Shown here in pieces: positions 29,966 to 35,092 of a DNA stretch of 35,092 bases. Under the pieces are notes generated by a model that saw only the letters and a list, made by a program, of their open reading frames with translations, searched no databases and was not told the DNA's origin. Origin of the DNA: MFAQ01 sp964429015 (GTDB lineage Bacteria; Patescibacteriota; Microgenomatia; UBA1400; MFAQ01); contig CAYSAM010000010.1 in the NCBI GenBank assembly GCA_964429015.1, positions 1 through 35,092 on the forward strand, given 5' to 3'. The number at the start of each line of letters is the position of its first letter. Within the stretch, counting starts at the first letter, position 1. Position numbers and translations under genes: made by a program.

Positions 29966-29982
29966 AATACACCTATCTTCAT

Positions 29983-30524
29983 ATGAAATATCTAAAATAC
30001 CTACCACCAATCCTTTGGATGGCCTTAATCTTTTATCTGTCTTCAAAAANNNNNNNNNNNNNNNNNNNNNNNNNNNNNNNNNNNNNNNNNNNNNNNNNNN
30101 NNNNNNNNNNNNNNNNNNNNNNNNNNNNNNNNNNNNNNNNNNNNNNNNNAAATACCTACCACCAATCCTTTGGATGGCCTTAATCTTTTATCTGTCTTCA
30201 AAAACAGATCTTCCTAGTGTAACAAATTATTTTTGGGAATTTATCTACAAAAAGTCTGGACATCTATTTGTGTATTTTATCCTTACACTAATTTGGATCT
30301 GGACACTTACCAGGGATAGGCTCAAGAACTCTATTCTGTTAAGTTTTGCCTATGCCTACACAGACGAAATTCACCAGCTCTTTGTCCCTGGTCGCACTGG
30401 CTTACTAAGAGATGTTTACATCGACCTTTTGGGGATTTTACTTGCCGTATTATCATTTTTTCTGCTTAACAAATGGAAAAAGAACTCTATCTTTCCTCCT
30501 CAAATGAGGACACTCAAGAGCTAG
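29983..30524 (+). CDS. VanZ-like membrane protein, split by an artefactual gap
   Basis: The protein begins MKYLKYLPPILWMALIFYLSS, is broken by 100 N, then the same sequence repeats and the gene continues. Merging the two exact 55-bp copies gives a 128-residue frame without a break. The VanZ signature is DEIHQLFVPGRTGLLRDV, with three to four helices. VanZ proteins are small envelope membrane proteins, linked to teicoplanin resistance in enterococci but of unclear role elsewhere. The end overlaps tsaE by 52 nt in another frame, an unusually long overlap. Confidence 0.85.
29995..30204. repeat. Exact 55-bp duplication flanking a 100-N gap (assembly artefact)
   Basis: 29995-30049 and 30150-30204 are identical for 55 bases, ending at the N run on one side and starting on the other. 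This is what unmerged contig ends of an assembly graph with k of 55 would leave. Collapsing them restores the VanZ frame. Confidence 0.9.
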
Positions 30525-30925
30525 CCCAAAAACTGATTTCCAATATTAAGTCTGGTGGAGTTATTTGTCTTTATGGTCCCATGGCTGCCGGAAAAACCAC
30601 CTTTACTCAGGGTATAGGTCTGTCTTTGGGTCTAAGTAGAGTCACCTCTCCCACCTACTTAATAATGAAAGAGTATCTATTGGTAGATCACCCTTTTCTT
30701 AAAAGACTCTATCACTTAGATCTCTACCGTATTGGTGCTAGCGAAGAGATAAAAGCTTTCGACTTAGAAGAAATCTGGTCAAACCCAGAAAATCTGGTTC
30801 TTATTGAGTGGCCAGAAATCATCGGGGATCTACTGCCAGACAGGCGTATAGATATAAGTATTAAACCTACAAGTCAAAACGAACGTCAAATTACTATTAA
30901 TAATCACACAATCTCAAGTTCTTGA
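30473..30925 (+). CDS. tsaE: tRNA t6A biosynthesis ATPase TsaE
   Basis: The 150-residue protein is one partner of the TsaB-TsaD-TsaE complex that makes N6-threonylcarbamoyladenosine in ANN-reading tRNAs. Walker A is GPMAAGKT (35-42; commonly GxLGAGKT), followed by TSPTY, YHLDLYR and LIEWPE, all family motifs. It starts inside the VanZ-like gene and is followed 29 nt later by tsaB. TsaD is not in the window. Identification is firm. Confidence 0.94.
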   Translation: MEKELYLSSSNEDTQELAQKLISNIKSGGVICLYGPMAAGKTTFTQGIGLSLGLSRVTSPTYLIMKEYLLVDHPFLKRLYHLDLYRIGASEEIKAFDLEEIWSNPENLVLIEWPEIIGDLLPDRRIDISIKPTSQNERQITINNHTISSS

Positions 30926-30947
30926 TTCCTTGAATTCTTGAGTTCTA
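30912..30947 (+). repeat. Short repeat with CTCAAG/CTTGAG inverted ends, upstream of tsaB
   Basis: CTCAAG and CTTGAG flank TTCTTGATTCCTTGAATT, forming a possible hairpin between tsaE and tsaB. Its right half (TTCTTGAGTTCTA) matches the repeat upstream of the 29138 gene. Confidence 0.4.
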
Positions 30948-30954
30948 AAAAAAT

Positions 30955-31284
30955 ATGACTCTCTATCTCGATTCCACCGATAATAAAAAAACTCTCATTC
31001 GTATCGATGGGCAAGAGTTTATTAGCGAAGTTAGCTCACCTAGAGACCAAAATATTCTCAAGTTTATAAAGGCAACCTTAGAAAAATTAGGTCTTTCGCC
31101 TCAAAATCTCACCTCAATAGAGGTAAACCCTGGTCCTGGTTCTTTTACAGGTACCAGAATTGGCGTAACTATAGCCAACGCTCTGGGATTTTCCCTAAAT
31201 ATAAAAGTAAATGGGCAAAAACCACCCATAGAAGTTGTCTACGGACAAGATCCATCAATCACTACAACAAGCACAAAGGTTTGA
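30955..31284 (+). CDS. tsaB: TsaB, short form (t6A complex subunit)
   Basis: The 109-residue protein matches the N-terminal half of TsaB: a start like YLDSTDNKKTLI (strand with Asp), and NPGPGSFTGTRIGV, the hallmark GPGSFTGxR motif. Full-length TsaB is about 220 residues; the second actin-like half is missing here. The N-terminal lobe is the one that pairs with TsaD, so a short form may still work as a scaffold. It follows tsaE by 29 nt and ends where the promoter for the next gene begins: its TGA stop lies in the -35 box. Confidence 0.85.
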   Translation: MTLYLDSTDNKKTLIRIDGQEFISEVSSPRDQNILKFIKATLEKLGLSPQNLTSIEVNPGPGSFTGTRIGVTIANALGFSLNIKVNGQKPPIEVVYGQDPSITTTSTKV

Positions 31285-31309
31285 ATTAGCGCGATAGTTA
31301 TAGTATAAT
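31281..31309 (+). promoter_or_regulatory. Promoter of the giant glycosyltransferase-flippase gene
   Basis: TTGAAT (31281-31286) and TATAAT (31304-31309) are spaced by 17 nt, close to consensus. The -35 box contains the tsaB stop codon. The leader to ATG 31335 is about 19 nt and has no Shine-Dalgarno. Confidence 0.65.
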
Positions 31310-31334
31310 CCCATAATAGAATTTTCGATTATTT

Positions 31335-34300
31335 ATGAAGATATCTTTACCGCTCTATGCTGTTGTCAACAGCACTCTTTGGAATGACAAAAAGATAATT
31401 TTGGCGTGGAAAAAGCTTTTAGAGGCAAAATTTGCTAATTTTAAGGTCATAGTTGTTGGGAGGGGAAGTAAAAACAATCTCACTGCAACCAAAAAAATGC
31501 TCGTCAAAGAGCTAAATTTACTAGAAAATATGGGTGCTTACCTAGTAGATTTAAACAAAACCACACCAGAAGAGTTCAAAAAATTCCTAAGTATCGCAAA
31601 AACCTCAAACTCTCCACTTTTGCTTGCCGAAAGTGGTGGGGGCAAAGTCCGTAACTTCCTAGCCAAAAAACTCTTTTTTGGCCACAATCTAGCTCCGTAT
31701 TCTGCCATCAAAGTATTTCCAGCTATCGTTTGTTATAACCTCAAAGTCAGAGATCTCTCTTTTCGCTCAGATCATTCCTTAATTCATCTTGCCAATATCC
31801 TCGGTCTTACTCCTCAGTTTTTATACACCAAAGTTGGTAAAAAACGCCAATTTGCTCATGCCCTTATCTCAAAAATTGCCCACATGGTATCTCCAGCCAG
31901 ACCTGCCCATATTCCAGCAACCAATCCAAACAGCATGATTGGTGCAGGTATGATTCACAAAGGTAAAACCTTTATTACTCACACCACCCTCAGAGAGCAA
32001 CATTCGGCCACCAATTCTTTCACCAGATCTCAGCTTCTAACCATCTTCATTTTTGTCTCCCTCTTCATTCTTGGTTTAGTTATTAATCCCATCCCTACAA
32101 TGATTGGCTTTACAGCCATTCTCTCCACCATTTACTTCCTAGATGTTCTCTTTAATCTCTTTTTGGTAGCCAAAAGTGTTCACACCCCACCAGAACTTGT
32201 TTTTACACCAGAACAGATAGCTAGTCTAAAAGACAAAGACCTTCCAATCTACACCATTCTTGTCCCACTTTATAAAGAGGCCAATGTTTTGCCACATTTT
32301 GTCGACTCCGTAAATAGCCTAAATTATCCAAAAAATAAACTAGATGTCATTTTACTCTTAGAAGAAGATGATAAGGAAACAATTGAAGTTGCAAAAAAAC
32401 TAGAATTACCTCCATACATCCGTCCTTTAGTGGTTCCACACTCTTTCCCCAAAACCAAGCCAAAAGCCTGCAACTACGGCTTAGCAGAAGCAAAAGGTGA
32501 GTATGTTGTTATCTACGACGCCGAGGATCAGCCAGATCCAGACCAGCTCAAAAAAGCCATTTTGGGATTTAAAATGTCCCCTCCAGAAGTAGGCTGTCTT
32601 CAGGCCAAGCTCAACTATCACAATAAGGATCAAAACTTACTCACCAGGTTTTTTACCGCAGAGTATTCCTTATGGTTCGATGTTGTCTTACCAGGTCTTC
32701 AGTCTATTAATACCAGTATTCCTTTGGGTGGCACCAGTAACCACTTTAGAGTGAGAGATCTCATTGCCTTCCAGGGTTGGGATGCCTTCAACGTTACCGA
32801 GGACGCCGATCTTGGCTCTCGTCTTTTTAAAGCCGGTTTTCGTACTGCCATCATCGACTCGGTTACGCTAGAGGAAGCCAATAGTAAGGTGGGAAACTGG
32901 ATTAGGCAAAGATCGCGTTGGATCAAAGGCTACATGCAAACTTTCCTAGTTCACAACCGCAACTTCGGTAAATTTTGGAAAGAGCAGGGGATACATGCTT
33001 TGGTTTTTCAGTTAAATGTCGGTGGCAAAATCGCTTTTATGTTAATCAATCCTTTGCTTTGGTTGGCAACTATTTCTTATTTTGTTTTTTACAGTATTGT
33101 TGGCCCAACCATAGAAAGTTTCTACCCCACAATTGTTTTTTATATGGCCGCTTTTTCCCTAGTCTTTGGTAATTTCCTTTTTATCTACTACTACATGGTT
33201 GGTGTTGCCAAGCATGGCCACTGGGGTTTAGTTAAGTTTGTCTATCTAGTTCCTATCTATTGGCTAATGATAAGTAGGGCAGCACTCAAAGCCCTCTACC
33301 AACTTTTCTTCAATCCTCACTACTGGGAAAAAACCATCCATGGTTTACATCTAAAAAAAGAAAATTCTACCAAAGAAAAAAGTCAAAAAAAAATAACTAT
33401 AAAAGTCCCTGAAATTGTTAAAAAAGCTTATAATCACGAACTTTGGGGAAGTGCTGTATTAGTTACTTCCTCAGTATTTATTAGTTTCTTAAACTTCCTG
33501 TTCAATATTTACTTGGGTAACTATACGAGTTTTATTCAGTTTGGTTTAATAAGTCTTTTTAGCAGTTTCTTTTATCTAACACAGGTACCATTTTCTATTT
33601 TTGGTAGTTCAATAACACACATATCTGCATATCAATTCGGAATGCAAAAAACCAACCCCAAACATGTTTGGCGAACATTCAGAAAATGGGGACTTTATCT
33701 GTCAATATTTCTCACTATCATTTGGGTTATTTTTACTCCAGTTCTTAAAAATATATTTAAGGGTGATTCTCTAGAACCATTCTACATATTTGCACCAATT
33801 TGGATAATAGGCTTACTCTCTGCCGTTGATTTGGGCTTTCTAAGAGGAACACATAGATTTGTACTTATTTCTATATTGGAGGTAATTGAAACAATTGTTA
33901 AGATCGTTGTAAGTTATGTTTTTATTACTATTGGTAAGCCTGAAAGTGTATATCTCGCACTTCCAAGCTCTATCTTTATATCCTTTATAATCGGTTGGTT
34001 GTGTGTGTTAAAAGCAAAGGACAACGAGTCAAAAGAAGATGGTGAAAAACCTATAAAGTTTCCTAAAAAATTTGCACTCACCAATGTTCTCAATAAGCTA
34101 TCTTTGATTGCTTTTATGGGTTTAGATATAGTTATTGCTAAGCTTGTTCTTTCACCAGAAGATGCTGGTCGCTTTGCCCTCGTGTCACTAGTAGGGAAAA
34201 TGGTCTACTTTTTCTCATCACTAGCTGGCCCATTAATACTGCCAATGGTTAGTAAAGAAGAAGGGTCTTCTGGAAATCCAACCAAAGTATTTAACAAAAT

Positions 34301-35092
34301 CTTCTCAATTACTCTTCTTTTTACAGTCATTTCTTATCTCGGCCTTGGTGTTTTTGGCTGGTTGACAGTTCCTGTGATTTTTGGCTCAAAAATGCTTGTA
34401 ATTATAAAATATTTACCATTTTACTTGCTGGGAATATCTTCGTTCACACTGGCAAGCTCAATTATTCAATATCATCAATCACGAAAAAAATATCTTATTT
34501 CAATAATAAGTTTTCTAGTGGCCTTGTCTCAGTTGGATTATCTGTTCGATAAAGCGAACACTTTAAGTAGTTTTTGTTACATTCTTGGGTTCTTTGGTAT
34601 AGTCCAATTCTTAATTGTCACAATCTTGCACAGAATTACTCGTTATTCCACAGCGCTCAGTCAAAATAGTTACGCATTCTTCAACCTCTTCAAAAAACAA
34701 AATTACAGACCCAAAAAATTCGAAGGCCAAATCAGATTCTTAATTTTAAATTGGCGAGATACCAAGCACAAATGGGCAGGTGGTGCAGAGAGCTACGTCC
34801 ACGAGCTGGCCAAGAATTTGGTAAACAAAGGGCACCAAGTCACCATCTTTAGTGGTAACGATGGAAAAAGTAAAAATAGAGAAATTTTAGACGGGGTAGA
34901 GGTTATTCGCCGTGGAGGTTTCTTTATGGTCTATGTTTGGGCAGCTATTTACTATGTTTTTAAGTTCCAAGATCGTTTCGATATTATTATCGATAGTGAA
35001 AACGGTGTTCCTTTCTTCACCCCACTCTATTCTCGTCGACCCAAGTTTCTCCTCATGCACCACGTCCACCAAGAAGTTTTTAATGACTCACT
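31335..35092 (+). CDS. Multidomain fusion: unknown domain, GT2 glycosyltransferase, flippase, GT4 glycosyltransferase (3' end outside window)
   Basis: One frame stays open from ATG 31335 to the window end, more than 1252 codons. Residues 1-230 are an unidentified domain. Two helices follow (about 232-282). Residues 300-540 are a processive-type GT2 domain with VPLYKEA, DAED (395-398), TED (Asp490) and QRSRW (525-529), then about four helices (563-655). After a Lys-rich linker (674-704) comes a many-helix domain (705-1104) like Wzx/MATE flippases. At about residue 1129 a GT4 domain starts (FLILNWRD, GGAE at 1149-1152). The whole could build, flip and extend a surface glycan. The flippase call rests on topology and position. 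Confidence 0.8.
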   Translation, partial: MKISLPLYAVVNSTLWNDKKIILAWKKLLEAKFANFKVIVVGRGSKNNLTATKKMLVKELNLLENMGAYLVDLNKTTPEEFKKFLSIAKTSNSPLLLAESGGGKVRNFLAKKLFFGHNLAPYSAIKVFPAIVCYNLKVRDLSFRSDHSLIHLANILGLTPQFLYTKVGKKRQFAHALISKIAHMVSPARPAHIPATNPNSMIGAGMIHKGKTFITHTTLREQHSATNSFTRSQLLTIFIFVSLFILGLVINPIPTMIGFTAILSTIYFLDVLFNLFLVAKSVHTPPELVFTPEQIASLKDKDLPIYTILVPLYKEANVLPHFVDSVNSLNYPKNKLDVILLLEEDDKETIEVAKKLELPPYIRPLVVPHSFPKTKPKACNYGLAEAKGEYVVIYDAEDQPDPDQLKKAILGFKMSPPEVGCLQAKLNYHNKDQNLLTRFFTAEYSLWFDVVLPGLQSINTSIPLGGTSNHFRVRDLIAFQGWDAFNVTEDADLGSRLFKAGFRTAIIDSVTLEEANSKVGNWIRQRSRWIKGYMQTFLVHNRNFGKFWKEQGIHALVFQLNVGGKIAFMLINPLLWLATISYFVFYSIVGPTIESFYPTIVFYMAAFSLVFGNFLFIYYYMVGVAKHGHWGLVKFVYLVPIYWLMISRAALKALYQLFFNPHYWEKTIHGLHLKKENSTKEKSQKKITIKVPEIVKKAYNHELWGSAVLVTSSVFISFLNFLFNIYLGNYTSFIQFGLISLFSSFFYLTQVPFSIFGSSITHISAYQFGMQKTNPKHVWRTFRKWGLYLSIFLTIIWVIFTPVLKNIFKGDSLEPFYIFAPIWIIGLLSAVDLGFLRGTHRFVLISILEVIETIVKIVVSYVFITIGKPESVYLALPSSIFISFIIGWLCVLKAKDNESKEDGEKPIKFPKKFALTNVLNKLSLIAFMGLDIVIAKLVLSPEDAGRFALVSLVGKMVYFFSSLAGPLILPMVSKEEGSSGNPTKVFNKIFSITLLFTVISYLGLGVFGWLTVPVIFGSKMLVIIKYLPFYLLGISSFTLASSIIQYHQSRKKYLISIISFLVALSQLDYLFDKANTLSSFCYILGFFGIVQFLIVTILHRITRYSTALSQNSYAFFNLFKKQNYRPKKFEGQIRFLILNWRDTKHKWAGGAESYVHELAKNLVNKGHQVTIFSGNDGKSKNREILDGVEVIRRGGFFMVYVWAAIYYVFKFQDRFDIIIDSENGVPFFTPLYSRRPKFLLMHHVHQEVFNDS

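Overview
The window most resembles a small-genome bacterium of the Candidate Phyla Radiation (Patescibacteria), possibly Microgenomates. This is an inference from gene style, not a phylogeny: AT-rich DNA, many small single-membrane-span proteins of unknown function, a half-length TsaB, a lone cytochrome b5-like protein, and FtsE/FtsX beside a cysteine-peptidase partner. UGA is a stop here: release factor 2 with its SPF motif is encoded, and genes end in TGA. It is an assembled scaffold with three N runs (17260-17359, 24612-24621, 30050-30149), and each distorts a gene.

Layout. 1-2700: the end of a mobile or phage-like element, with a DNA methyltransferase (5' end outside), a terminase-small-subunit-like HTH protein, a large serine recombinase and a small basic ORF between inverted repeats. 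2843-2916: tRNA-Glu (minus). 2982-14456: core genes greA, pyrG, an HD-domain protein, a fused ABC exporter, serS, a D,D-carboxypeptidase, a spermidine-synthase-like enzyme and secA, plus small membrane proteins. 14471-19644: small unknown proteins, a membrane-tethered trypsin-like protease, a Pro/Thr-rich protein with a 12-bp tandem repeat, a DUF4258-like protein, a cyclophilin lipoprotein and endonuclease IV. 19732-23824 (minus): a MacA/MacB-type exporter operon ending in a phosphodiester glycosidase. 23862-29084: a cytochrome b5-like protein, prfB (interrupted), a conserved membrane protein, then ftsE-ftsX-peptidase as a 4-nt-overlap operon. 29138-31284: a surface protein, VanZ-like, tsaE and tsaB. 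31335-end: one uninterrupted reading frame that runs out of the window.

The most striking object is that last frame. In one polypeptide of more than 1252 residues it carries an unidentified N-terminal domain, a membrane GT2 glycosyltransferase, a multi-span Wzx/MATE-like flippase and the start of a GT4 glycosyltransferase. Two other patterns run through the window. First, -10-like hexamers lie 5-9 nt before many ATG start codons with no Shine-Dalgarno, suggesting widespread leaderless transcription, while two GTG-start genes have strong Shine-Dalgarno sequences. Second, small palindromic repeats of the TCATTGCGAG type occur both between genes and in frame inside secA and ftsE, and some carry a nested hairpin.

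Functionally, the window combines envelope growth (SecA, D,D-carboxypeptidase, FtsEX with a hydrolase, glycan synthesis and export), translation (SerS, RF2, tRNA-Glu, the t6A genes TsaE and TsaB), and transcription, nucleotide and repair functions (GreA, CTP synthase, endonuclease IV).
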